The notes under the pieces are model-generated. The model was not told where the DNA came from. It searched no databases and saw nothing but the letters and a program-made list of their open reading frames with translations. A DNA stretch of 31,270 bases from CAYQJC01 sp964417825 (lineage in GTDB: Bacteria > Patescibacteriota > Minisyncoccia > Minisyncoccales > CG1-02-41-26): positions 1 to 31,270 of the forward strand of contig CAYQJC010000002.1 of the NCBI GenBank assembly GCA_964417825.1, read 5' to 3'. Shown here in pieces: positions 1 through 8,380 of this stretch (position 1 is its first letter; each line of letters starts with the position of its first letter). The translations under genes and the position numbers were made by a program.

Positions 1-930
1 TTGGGTTGGGGAAGTCGGTGTCCAAATAAAATCAGGAGTAGGATAAATATGGACCTCGGTATCAAAGGCTGGCCCATAAATCCAACCAGAAGAGGCTCCA
101 TGCTCGTCCCAAACTTTCAATCTCCAATTATAGCTAGTATTGTAGCCAAGTTGATTAACACCAGGATCTTTTACTACCGGAACTTGAGCGTTTTGGACAC
201 TAGAATAACAAACTCTTGAATCATATTCGTCTTTTCCTGCCACCCAATCAGGAGGTAAATCTTTATCAACCTGAAGCTGATAAGCTCCTTGAGTATCTCC
301 AGGATCGGGGTCTTGAAATTGCCAAGTAAAATATTGGACTGGATTGGTACAATAATTCTTAGGCTCAACATTGAGATTGGTGGCAGTCGGGGGAAAACTG
401 AAGGAGGTTTGAACTTTATAATTCGAGGTTGAGCAAACATTTCCAGTCTCGGGATTATCACAATTAAAACTTATCCAACCAATAACATCACCACCCCAAG
501 CCCAACCTTCAAAATCTTTTGGTGAAGTAGAAAAATCTATACTAACTCCATAAGAGCTTCCTCTTAAATGGATCCAACCATCCCAACCGTCTCCATAGGA
601 GAGAGCTCTAGCCCAACCAGAAACCTCCCCCGTCACCAAATCAAGTTTTGCTTGGCAAACTCCTGAAGGGCAGCCGATTAAGTCAGTTTCGTTAAAACTT
701 ATCCAGCCAATATTTTCTGACCAAGCATAGCCAGAAAAAACACCATCGGTCCCAATATGCACTCCATAATCCACACTTCCTCCACCAGTGGTTGAATTAA
801 AACTTATCCAGCCGATATTTTCTGACCAAGCCCACCCAAAAACATTCTCTTGAGAATCTGCCTTTACTTGCTCAATACTGACCAGCCCCAAAAAGGTAGT
901 AACTAAAATCAAAAATATTATTTTTTTCAT
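1..930 (-). CDS. Secreted GWAWSENIGWISFN-repeat protein, 3' end outside window
   Basis: The minus-strand frame from the ATG at 930 stays open to base 1, giving 310 codons without a stop, so the C-terminus lies outside the window. The N-terminus (MKKIIFLILVTTFLGLVSIEQVKA then DS, shown here only to mark the cleavage site) is a typical Sec signal peptide. It is followed by at least three copies of a Trp-rich repeat, G-W/Y-A-W-S-E-N-I-G-W-I-S-F-N, at about residues 33-46, 70-83 and, degenerate, 148-163. From about residue 185 the sequence resembles a fibronectin- or Ig-like stalk. I know such repeats mainly from secreted or surface proteins of Parcubacteria; the function is unknown. It lies downstream of the radical SAM operon with a 125-bp gap, and I see no strong promoter in that gap. 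Confidence 0.85.
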   Translation of the reverse strand, partial: MKKIIFLILVTTFLGLVSIEQVKADSQENVFGWAWSENIGWISFNSTTGGGSVDYGVHIGTDGVFSGYAWSENIGWISFNETDLIGCPSGVCQAKLDLVTGEVSGWARALSYGDGWDGWIHLRGSSYGVSIDFSTSPKDFEGWAWGGDVIGWISFNCDNPETGNVCSTSNYKVQTSFSFPPTATNLNVEPKNYCTNPVQYFTWQFQDPDPGDTQGAYQLQVDKDLPPDWVAGKDEYDSRVCYSSVQNAQVPVVKDPGVNQLGYNTSYNWRLKVWDEHGASSGWIYGPAFDTEVHIYPTPDFIWTPTSPTQ

Positions 931-1055
931 AACCGCTTTCTGTTGCAAGAATTTTTTGTTTCGCTCAAGAATTTTAAAATTATATTATCCCGTCAAAATT
1001 CCAATAAATTCTCGATTCTCCTCCTTACTTGTAACTATAGCAAATAGTAGCTCAT

Positions 1056-1970
1056 TCAGCAATAAGGTTTTAATTCGTCTAGTCCATAGATTTCTGCATA
1101 ACTTTTCCAAACCCCAAAGCAATATTTTTTCAACTTGCAAATTTGACATTGTTTTCCATAAACTTTAGAGGCCTTATTATAATCAAAAAGATTACTTTGG
1201 TTTTTTCTATTTTGCTGAATACATTGGTATTCCATAGAATACTCTTCAAACCCTTTTAAAAAACAAAGGGGAAATCCACAGCCAGAATTCATAAAACTAA
1301 TATTTTTCTCTTGGCAATATTTCATTGCTTGAATTACATAGGGTGCGACTTTTGACATTTTCGGAACTATCCATCTATTTTCCCAAGCCAAACCAGCTGG
1401 TTGAACAAAAGAGAAAGAAAACACATTAATATTCTTCTTTCGATCTATCTTGATTACTTTTTTAAAATTCCGATGGATAAATTTTATAGTCTCTGGTACT
1501 TGCTGATAGTTTAAACTGTTGACTAAGATATTGAAGGTAATAAAAACTCCTTGATTCTGAAGATTTTTAATTCCCTGTACTGCATGTTTAAAGCTACCAG
1601 GAGTTCTAGTTAAAGCATCAAAAGTTTTTTTATCAGAAGAATAAAAAGGAACAAAAGCATGAGTCAAACCACTTCTCCGAAGGCGTTGGGTAAAATATTG
1701 ATAACAGCAAAGCATAGCATTAGTCTGAATGCCGATTCCTTCAATACCTCTCTTTTTAGCATATTTAATTAAATTTATTAAATAAGGATTAAGGGTTGGC
1801 TCACCGCCGGTGAATAACACAACCAAATCCTTTGAGTTAGAAGATAATTCATCGATTTTCTTTTTAGCGGTAATGTAATTGAAAGAATGTTCGTCTTTCT
1901 TGCCTCGGATATTACAAAATATGCAGTTCTGATTACAACTTAAATTTAATCTTAAAATAAATTCTCGCAT
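1056..1970 (-). CDS. Radical SAM protein with C-terminal Cys cluster
   Basis: This 304-residue protein has the radical SAM cluster motif C12-x3-C16-x2-C19 and GGEPTLNPYL for SAM binding. The TRTPGSF...GIKNL segment is shared with the other short radical SAM proteins of the locus. The C-terminal third has FPLCFLKGFEEY and CQICKLKKYC, which could together ligate an auxiliary Fe-S cluster. The chain ends in ELKPYC; ELKP or a close variant ends most of the paralogues. It is the last gene of the minus-strand operon, 3 bp after the previous gene. The substrate is unknown; by context it should be one of the His-Xaa-Ser peptides or a related envelope peptide. Confidence 0.88.
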   Translation of the reverse strand: MREFILRLNLSCNQNCIFCNIRGKKDEHSFNYITAKKKIDELSSNSKDLVVLFTGGEPTLNPYLINLIKYAKKRGIEGIGIQTNAMLCCYQYFTQRLRRSGLTHAFVPFYSSDKKTFDALTRTPGSFKHAVQGIKNLQNQGVFITFNILVNSLNYQQVPETIKFIHRNFKKVIKIDRKKNINVFSFSFVQPAGLAWENRWIVPKMSKVAPYVIQAMKYCQEKNISFMNSGCGFPLCFLKGFEEYSMEYQCIQQNRKNQSNLFDYNKASKVYGKQCQICKLKKYCFGVWKSYAEIYGLDELKPYC

Positions 1971-1973
1971 AAT

Positions 1974-2906
1974 TTAGGGCCTAAGAATTTTTTTAATTAT
2001 TTTATTTTTATCAACAAATACGGGATAAAGTTCTTTGGCATCATAATATTTACCCATCATATATAACCCAGCACAAATATCATTCAAGAAACAGCTTTTA
2101 CAACATTCAGCTTTGGAATATCTAAAATTTTCTACTCTGACAAATCCTTTTTTATCTAAAAAATGAATGGCCATTTCCTCTCTCTTGACAATCTTTCTGG
2201 TCTCAGTAGAGCAGTGTTCAAAACCGGTCATGTAACAAAGAGGTACTCTCTCCACTCTGAAGGTCCGACCAGTTTTTTGTAAATACTCCATAGCCCGATG
2301 TAAAGATAATTCAAAATCATTTAATCGAGGAATGGTATCGGGATTTTCAGTAGCTCTATTCATTGAAGGGTCTAAATTGTTCCAAACGAAATGCCGCAAA
2401 AATGGAAATCTTTTAGTCAGCCAGATCACGTTTTTATCAAGGTGATCAGCATTATATTTGTTAATAACAGTATTAATATCTACTGTGATTCCTCCAATCT
2501 TTTTTAAGTTCTCCAGGGCTTTTTTGATGTTGGAGAAAGAGTCATCATTCTGAGTAAGGAATCCTTGGATGTCTGGTTTAATGGAATATATGGAAAGATG
2601 AAGATGATAAAGTCCTGAATCTTTGAGAAGCTTGAGATATCCAAAATCTGCTATTTTCTGCCCGTTGGTAATGACTCTGGCATGAATTTTCTTTTTTTTG
2701 CAATAAGAAAGGAATTTTGGTAATTGAGGTGATAAAGTTGGTTCTCCCCCAGTAAAAATAACTCCATCATACCCCTTTTTTATAAAATAATTGATATCAG
2801 AAAGGCCCTCTTGGAAAGAAAGGGTTTTTTTAGTGGGAGGGTTAGAACAAAATCTACATTTCTGATTACATTTCCTTGTAACTTGAATATATCCTAAAGT
2901 AGCCAT
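1974..2906 (-). CDS. Radical SAM protein with C-terminal Cys cluster
   Basis: This 310-residue protein has C13-x3-C17-x2-C20 followed by SNPP, and FTGGEPTLSPQL. The C-terminus carries VPLCYMTGFEHC and CCKSCFLNDICAG, the same auxiliary-cluster layout as its neighbours. The CxxxCxxCSxPP plus GGEPTL combination recalls HxsC of the HXS system, but I cannot assign it. It starts 3 bp after the stop of the reconstructed ABBA-like gene (2910-3887). In 5007-6953 the same two parts are fused in one chain, so the adjacency implies a joint job. Confidence 0.88.
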   Translation of the reverse strand: MATLGYIQVTRKCNQKCRFCSNPPTKKTLSFQEGLSDINYFIKKGYDGVIFTGGEPTLSPQLPKFLSYCKKKKIHARVITNGQKIADFGYLKLLKDSGLYHLHLSIYSIKPDIQGFLTQNDDSFSNIKKALENLKKIGGITVDINTVINKYNADHLDKNVIWLTKRFPFLRHFVWNNLDPSMNRATENPDTIPRLNDFELSLHRAMEYLQKTGRTFRVERVPLCYMTGFEHCSTETRKIVKREEMAIHFLDKKGFVRVENFRYSKAECCKSCFLNDICAGLYMMGKYYDAKELYPVFVDKNKIIKKILRP

Positions 2907-2909
2907 ACA

Positions 2910-3887
2910 TTAATAAGCAACATTTACTCCTAAATAGAGATACACTTTATTTTCTCTATTAAATCCGTAATCAACTCCCATAGCCGCTGGGAAAAAGGAT
3001 ATTTGTTTATAAGATTCTCTTTTATATTCTGCAAGATTTTTCTCCCTTTTTGTCGAATTTTTTGATAAAAATTTCCATTTCCTTAAGAGAATTATTTATA
3101 TCTTTTATATCCTTGAAATCATATACTTTATTAATTTTGATTGATTTAAGTGAATGTTTGCTAAATCTATACAAGATGTAGAAATGAGCGCTTTTTTCTC
3201 TGTTTAATAAAAGAAAAATGTTAATAGTGCTTCCTGTTCTTTTAGTTTTATTATTTTTGAAAAATTTATTAATGAGTTCTGGATCAAGTTTTTTGTAACG
3301 ATTATATATTTTCAGATTTTCTTCAGCTGAGGAAAAATCAACAGCAATTATCACATCCGAATCTGGATAGCCAGTTTCTTTAACTACTTTTTATGGTCAA
3401 TAGAAAAAAGCCGACAAACTTCATTGATTTTCTTTACTTTTTCTTTTTTGGAATAATCAAGAGATAATTTGTCAAAATAAATCTTTAATCTATTTGGGAA
3501 TCGCCCTTTGGCTTGTTCAAAACCAAAATATAAGCGGTATCTGTCGGTTAAAGGAAAGATAGAGAAGATTTTCTCTAAATTCTCCATATCATAAATTTTG
3601 TAAAAGGCAAAAATTTTTTTAATCTTACTACAAAACTCCTTTTTCTCCCAATATTTATCTCCAGTAGAATAACTTGAAAACCTGAACGAAGAAAATGGTT
3701 CCGAAGGATTAAATGAAAATTCGAACCACATTTTTTGACTCTTTTTTTTACAATTTTTTAACAATATATCTCTTATTTCTATTAAATTATCTCCTTGTCC
3801 TTGAAAAATTTTTTCAATTAAAAAATCCCAAATCTCCTCAAACTTTTCTTTTTGTATTGGATGTTCAGGAATAATAGCTTTGGCCAT
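2910..3887 (-). pseudogene. ABBA prenyltransferase-like gene, interrupted by two frameshifts
   Basis: Two open pieces (3384-3887 and 3022-3354) and a third (about 2910-3040) sit in different frames. Joined, they align from end to end with residues 1-345 of the fusion protein at 5007-6953. The first break is in a T5 run at 3388-3392 (plus strand): restoring one base continues SIDHKK into VVKETGYPDSDVIIAVDF. The second is in the T5 run at 3037-3041, after which the frame reads SFFPAAMGVDYGF and KVYLYLGVNVAY, then stops at 2910. Strand motifs typical of the ABBA barrel are kept: RLKIYF, LKIYNRY, KVYDF and YLYLG. It may be a decaying gene or an intact one with sequencing errors. It starts at an ATG (3887) 36 bp after the DUF6580 gene. 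Confidence 0.75.
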
Positions 3888-3923
3888 AATGATTAAAATG
3901 AATCAACAAAAATCTTTTTCTCC

Positions 3924-4532
3924 TCATTTGTCTGTAATTGGTGTATTTATATCTACAAGATTGGTTGCTATTTCAGTTATTCTAAATTTTTTTCTAATCC
4001 AAACCTCTACAATTTCATAAGCTCCAAAAAAGCAAGAGACATAAAACAAATTACCTAATAAAGTATTTTTAAAAAATGGTAAAGCCATCGAATAACACTG
4101 GAGTAATCCAGAAAAAGTTTTAGGATACCAGGGAGTAAAACCCCAGACAGCAAGATTAGTTATAAGAAAAAATAAAACTGCACCCAAAATTGAACTTCCA
4201 CAAATTGTATAGCAATTCTTATGTTTTTTTAACCAAATTCCTAAAACACTACACAAAAGGAAGCTTCCATACACAAAAACCATTAAAATTGGCCGATAAA
4301 AACCAAGAAATATATCACTAATCAGCATAGCTAAGAGGGGAGTGGTTAAAGCTATTTTTTTTGAAAAATAAACTCCTCCAAATAAAGCAATGGCAGCAAT
4401 AGGAGTAAAATTAGGGAGATGAGGAAGCAATCTTAAGCTAACTCCTACTAAAATTAAAAGCAAGGCAATCGAAAACTCTATAATTTCACCCTTTTTAGAG
4501 AGATTAATTTTTGATATAAATGTTATTGGCAT
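3924..4532 (-). CDS. DUF6580-like membrane protein, possible ECF-type substrate-binding component
   Basis: This 202-residue hydrophobic protein has about five to six membrane segments. Its signature is RLLPHLPNFTPIAAIALFGG followed by LLAMLISDIFLGFY, which I recognise from the DUF6580 family. That family resembles the membrane S components of energy-coupling-factor vitamin transporters. The upstream neighbour, 3 bp away, encodes a DUF4430 domain, a fold related to cobalamin-binding proteins, so a corrinoid or similar cofactor is a reasonable guess but only inference. No ECF ATPase or T component is visible in this window. Confidence 0.6.
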   Translation of the reverse strand: MPITFISKINLSKKGEIIEFSIALLLILVGVSLRLLPHLPNFTPIAAIALFGGVYFSKKIALTTPLLAMLISDIFLGFYRPILMVFVYGSFLLCSVLGIWLKKHKNCYTICGSSILGAVLFFLITNLAVWGFTPWYPKTFSGLLQCYSMALPFFKNTLLGNLFYVSCFFGAYEIVEVWIRKKFRITEIATNLVDINTPITDK

Positions 4533-4535
4533 AAA

Positions 4536-4972
4536 TTAAAATGGCGACTTTTCAAATCTAAACTCTACTTTATCTCCTGGTTTTATCTCTTTTTTATCGA
4601 CTGAGACCATTGGCATTTCATTATTAACGTAATACATCCAATACTTTCCATCTTGGCCGTTTTTTTTATTTCCAATAGCTTCAATAAGAATTCCAAAATC
4701 ATAAGTTTTTATTTTTAAGGGTATGTTTAATTCCTCCGTTTTATTTTTTAATAAATCAAAGGCAGTCATGCCCTTACTGAATTCGGCTTTAAGGTTCTTT
4801 AGGCTTCCCTCCCCATCATTAATAACCAAAAAATCACCTTCTCTTGAACATTTTCTTGAGTAATTCCAATTTCCTCTTGAGAAATAGGTTGCCCAACCTT
4901 ACTAGAAAATATTAATATTACTAAGCTGCTAATAACAACGATTATTCCTATTATAATATTTACTTTTTTCAT
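4536..4972 (-). pseudogene. Exported DUF4430-domain protein, interrupted by one frameshift
   Basis: The C-terminal piece (4536-4829, 97 residues) has the DUF4430 layout: GMTAFDLLK, then GKYWMYYVNNEMP, then KPGDKVEFRFE. Its only start is an internal TTG. Upstream, from an ATG at 4972, another frame gives a signal-anchor (MKKVNIIIGIIVVISSLVIL) and a linker ending in QENVQEK. The frames join if one base is restored in the A6 run at 4828-4833 (plus strand), giving KVIFLVINDGEGS. DUF4430 domains bind small ligands outside the membrane; some are associated with cobalamin uptake. Pairing with the DUF6580 protein suggests surface capture plus membrane transport. Confidence 0.65.
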
Positions 4973-5006
4973 TTAAACTTTGGCAATTATAAGTTTGTTT
5001 TATCTT

Positions 5007-6953
5007 TCATCTTATTGGTTTAAGGTCACTTAATCCACCACATCTTCTATACCCTTCGTAAATTCCCGGGCATACTTTCTTCCGTGAGCAAAATTGGCAA
5101 CATTTCCCTTTAATCCTTTGGCCCTCGTCGGTTCTATAAAATCTGTCCTCAAAAACTTCACTCATATACAAGATATTATTTGTCTGAAGATTGTCTTTTA
5201 AATCCGGATTATCCACTAAACAATCTGACAGACCATCAAAGCCAGTTTTTATTTTTTTAGAGATAGCGCAGTGCATAGCTTCGTTTATTGCCAAAGAGGC
5301 TTCTTTAAGCGATGGGATTAATTTATTAAAATTTTTCAAAGCTTCTCCTTTTGGCTCAACCAAAGAAAATTTAATTCGATTGATTTTGAATTCTTCTACT
5401 AAATCAACGATCTTTTTTAGGTCTTTAAGATTGAGCTTCGTAACCACCACATTTACTATTAGCTCAATCTGATGGCTAGAAAGATTTTTAAGAGCTCTCA
5501 GGGTTTGATTAAAACTCCCCGGCGTTCTGGTAATAAAATCGTGCCTTTCCGGATTTGCTGAATTTAAAGTAAGATAAACATATTTTAGATTTCTTTTTAA
5601 AAGATTCTCGGAGAGTTTTCGATAACTTAATAATCTTCCATTGGTGATTAATCCCCAAGGAATCTTTCTTTGCCAGAGGGAATTAACTACTTTAGGAAAA
5701 TCTGGATGTAAAGTCGGCTCACCACCAGAAAAAAGAATCATTTCCGCTCCAATTTGTAATGCCTGATTAATTTTGTTTATTATTTGATGAAATCGAAGAG
5801 GAGGAATATTTCTCTTATCTAAAGCATGGCAAAAAAGGCAGTTATTGTTACATTGGTATTGAATTTTTATCAAGGCTTTTTTTAAATCGATTATCTTTTT
5901 CACTTTCTCACATTTTTGATAGGTAACCTTAGAACCCAAATAGAGGTATGGTCTTCTAAAATTATTTTGAGAAAAATCAATTCCTATCGCACTTGGGAAA
6001 AAAGAATATTTGTCCACAAAATTTCTTTTGAGGATTTGCCATGAATTTTTCTCTTTTTTATTTAATTTACTAAAGAATAATTTTAGCTCCTCGGTTAAAT
6101 TTCCCATACCAGTTATTTTCTGGAACTCATAAATTTTAAAAAATTTGATTGATTCCAGTTCTGAATCTTGATTAAACCGATGAAGAAGATACCAAGAACC
6201 ACTTTTCTCTTTATTTAACAAAAGCAAATTATCAATGAGATTTTTTGATGCTTTCAGGTTATTATTTTTAAAGACCCGGGAAATGAGGTTGCGGTTTAAT
6301 TTTTTATAGTGGTTATATATCTTTAGATTCTTTAGATTTTTTGGAGAAGGGAAAAAATCAATACCAATTAAATCAGAATCTGAAAAATGAGCTATCTTAG
6401 AAATTTTTTCATTATTAAACCCAAGAATCTGACACATCTTATTAATTTTTTTTATCCATTCTTGCCTTGGACAACAATGAGATAATCTCCAAAAATAAAT
6501 TTTTAATCTAGCCGGAAATTTTCCCTTAGATTGAACGAATCCAAAGGATACCTGATATTTATCCAGAGGAAAAAGTGAAAGAATTTTTTCAAGCTTATTA
6601 AAATTATCAATTTGAAATAAATCAAAAATCTTTTTTATTTTGCTGACGAACTCCTCTTTCTCCCAATATTTATCATCACCATCGATTCTGGAACATGCAA
6701 ATCTAAAGGAGGAAAAAGGATTTGGGAGAATAAATGAGAATTCAAACCATATCTGCTTTGGGAAGATGTTATCACCCTCATCGAGAAAGATATTTCTAAT
6801 TTTTTTTAGTTTGCCTAAGCTTTCTAAATGAGCTTTTCTAATTAAAAATTCCCAAGCCTCTTCCAGAACTTCTTTCTCTACTCCTTGCTTAAATTTAACT
6901 GGTTTAATAGCTTCTAATCCTCTGTAATTTTTAAAATTTTTTATAATTTTCAT
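5007..6953 (-). CDS. ABBA prenyltransferase-like domain fused to radical SAM enzyme
   Basis: This 648-residue protein has two parts. Residues 1-350 contain five beta-hairpins alternating with helices: QIWFEFSF/SSFRFAC, VSFGFVQ/RLKIYFW, IGIDFFP/NLKIYNH, SWYLLHRF/FFKIYEF and AIGIDFS/PYLYLGS. Five such repeats with Lys/Tyr (K-x-Y, R-x-K-x-Y, Y-x-Y) on the second strand match the ABBA aromatic prenyltransferase barrel, where these residues hold the diphosphate. Residues about 353-648 are a radical SAM domain with CNNNCLFC, SGGEPTLHPDF and TRTPGSFNQT, ending in CCQFCSRKKVCPG and DLKPIR. The PLCF motif of its paralogues is replaced by LSDC. The start overlaps the previous stop (ATGA). The radical SAM call is firm; the ABBA call rests on pattern only. 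Confidence 0.85.
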   Translation of the reverse strand: MKIIKNFKNYRGLEAIKPVKFKQGVEKEVLEEAWEFLIRKAHLESLGKLKKIRNIFLDEGDNIFPKQIWFEFSFILPNPFSSFRFACSRIDGDDKYWEKEEFVSKIKKIFDLFQIDNFNKLEKILSLFPLDKYQVSFGFVQSKGKFPARLKIYFWRLSHCCPRQEWIKKINKMCQILGFNNEKISKIAHFSDSDLIGIDFFPSPKNLKNLKIYNHYKKLNRNLISRVFKNNNLKASKNLIDNLLLLNKEKSGSWYLLHRFNQDSELESIKFFKIYEFQKITGMGNLTEELKLFFSKLNKKEKNSWQILKRNFVDKYSFFPSAIGIDFSQNNFRRPYLYLGSKVTYQKCEKVKKIIDLKKALIKIQYQCNNNCLFCHALDKRNIPPLRFHQIINKINQALQIGAEMILFSGGEPTLHPDFPKVVNSLWQRKIPWGLITNGRLLSYRKLSENLLKRNLKYVYLTLNSANPERHDFITRTPGSFNQTLRALKNLSSHQIELIVNVVVTKLNLKDLKKIVDLVEEFKINRIKFSLVEPKGEALKNFNKLIPSLKEASLAINEAMHCAISKKIKTGFDGLSDCLVDNPDLKDNLQTNNILYMSEVFEDRFYRTDEGQRIKGKCCQFCSRKKVCPGIYEGYRRCGGLSDLKPIR

Positions 6954-8368
6954 TTTTTAATCGTTTTAATCGGCTTTAAAATCTTATAGCCGAAATTGCG
7001 AATATAGTTTATATGAACACCCGGACAGCTTTTAAAATATTTACATTTCCGACATCTGATACTTTTGGTATAGTACTTTTTTAAGATGAACCAATCGGTG
7101 TATTTATAAATATCAATAAAACCTCCTCTATAGATTTCAGAAATATCACTATCCTTTTCTGTAACAATCTCGCCTTTGGGATACAGACATATGGGAATGT
7201 TTTCAATCTTAAACCCTGGGAGTTTAACTTTACTAAAAAAACTTCTTAAATTTATATCATTTTTTTTAGATTGAGATAAAAGGTGGTGATTTTCTTGAAA
7301 AAAAACAATTTTATCTCGAAATCTATAAAGTTTTTTTAAATTCCTTAAAATCCAATCTTTGGTTCTTTTATTAATGGCAATCTCAAAACATCCTTTTTGA
7401 GCAAAATTAATTTTTTTTATATCATTCTCATTTTTTATTAAAGTCACAGATTTCTTTGAAAAATCTCTTTTTGTCTCTGGATGTTTAACCAAGAGCAACT
7501 GGAAACAGAAATCTTTTAAAAAACACCATTTACATCTTTCCCCCCAACAAGGCATAAGTTTATCCTCTCTTAAAAATTTGTTAAACAAACCTTCTCTTCC
7601 CTTCACCTCATCGTATAATTTCACCGGATCCTGGATTAAATCCTCAGACCCCTCAAGATAGGGAGGAGGAAATCGGTTGGTCCAAAGATGAACTCTTGAA
7701 TCATGGGAAATCTTAAAAGCTCTTTTAAGATAAGGTAAAGCGTCTTCAATTTTGTAAAAAACTTTCTTTTTGTTTTTCCAAGCATCGCCAAAAGGAATGA
7801 TTTGTAAAAGATCGAATTCATAAACTCCAAGACCCATAAAAAATTTTATAATTTCAGGAAGTCGTCGATAATTAATTTTATTTATAACAATATCTATATT
7901 CACAATCAGCCCCTTGCAACTTAAAGCATTGATTAATCCCGTCATCGCTTGAGAGAAAGAACCCTTAACTTGACTTTGAACTTCATATAATTTTTCAGTA
8001 TGACCATGAATTGAAAAAGTAATTTCATCTACCCCCCTTTCAATGGCTTTTTTAAGAAATCCTTTGTAGCTGAACATTCGGCCATTGGTAATTATCTGGA
8101 CTTTTTTGTAACCAAGTTCTTTAGTAAATTCTACTACTTCTAGAAATTGTGGATGTAAAGTCGGCTCTCCTCCCGAAAGCACCGCTCTTTCAGCTCCGTT
8201 CTTAATTCCCTCCTTTAACTTTTCTTTTATTATCTTTAAGGGAACGAAGGTTCCATCCTGAGAGGGTCTATCCAAACAAAAAATGCACCGGTTATTACAG
8301 CACCGAGTTAACCTAACCCACTGACGTCTTTCCTGGGAAGCTTTTTCTTTCTCCAATAATCTGTTCAT
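6950..8368 (-). CDS. Radical SAM protein with a duplicated C-terminal half
   Basis: This 472-residue protein has C24-x3-C28-x2-C31, LSGGEPTLHPQF and QVKGSFSQAMTGL, then a Cys module CWGERCKWCFLKDFC near residue 280. Here its relatives stop, but this chain continues for about 170 residues. The extension contains GFKIENIPICLYPKG and CRKCKYFKSCPGVHINY and ends in YKILKPIK. These match the IPLCFMKG, CKRCKYFKICEG and EEFKPVK elements of the 296-residue neighbour (8381-9271). It therefore looks like a second, half-length radical SAM copy without its own CxxxCxxC, fused to the first. It may hold an extra auxiliary cluster or act as a substrate-docking module. Confidence 0.85.
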   Translation of the reverse strand: MNRLLEKEKASQERRQWVRLTRCCNNRCIFCLDRPSQDGTFVPLKIIKEKLKEGIKNGAERAVLSGGEPTLHPQFLEVVEFTKELGYKKVQIITNGRMFSYKGFLKKAIERGVDEITFSIHGHTEKLYEVQSQVKGSFSQAMTGLINALSCKGLIVNIDIVINKINYRRLPEIIKFFMGLGVYEFDLLQIIPFGDAWKNKKKVFYKIEDALPYLKRAFKISHDSRVHLWTNRFPPPYLEGSEDLIQDPVKLYDEVKGREGLFNKFLREDKLMPCWGERCKWCFLKDFCFQLLLVKHPETKRDFSKKSVTLIKNENDIKKINFAQKGCFEIAINKRTKDWILRNLKKLYRFRDKIVFFQENHHLLSQSKKNDINLRSFFSKVKLPGFKIENIPICLYPKGEIVTEKDSDISEIYRGGFIDIYKYTDWFILKKYYTKSIRCRKCKYFKSCPGVHINYIRNFGYKILKPIKTIKK

Positions 8369-8380
8369 GATAAGATAAAA

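Noticed and set aside
931..1055. Possible promoter (TTGACG and TATAAT on the minus strand)
   Set aside because: The two boxes are only six bases apart and other pairings are poor.
1974..2906. Naming this gene hxsC
   Set aside because: The CxxxCxxCSxPP and GGEPTL motifs are suggestive, but four other local paralogues are similar and the match cannot be tested here.
5191..5472. Plus-strand 93-residue open frame inside the fusion gene
   Set aside because: It is antisense to well-conserved radical SAM coding sequence, with no promoter or ribosome binding site.
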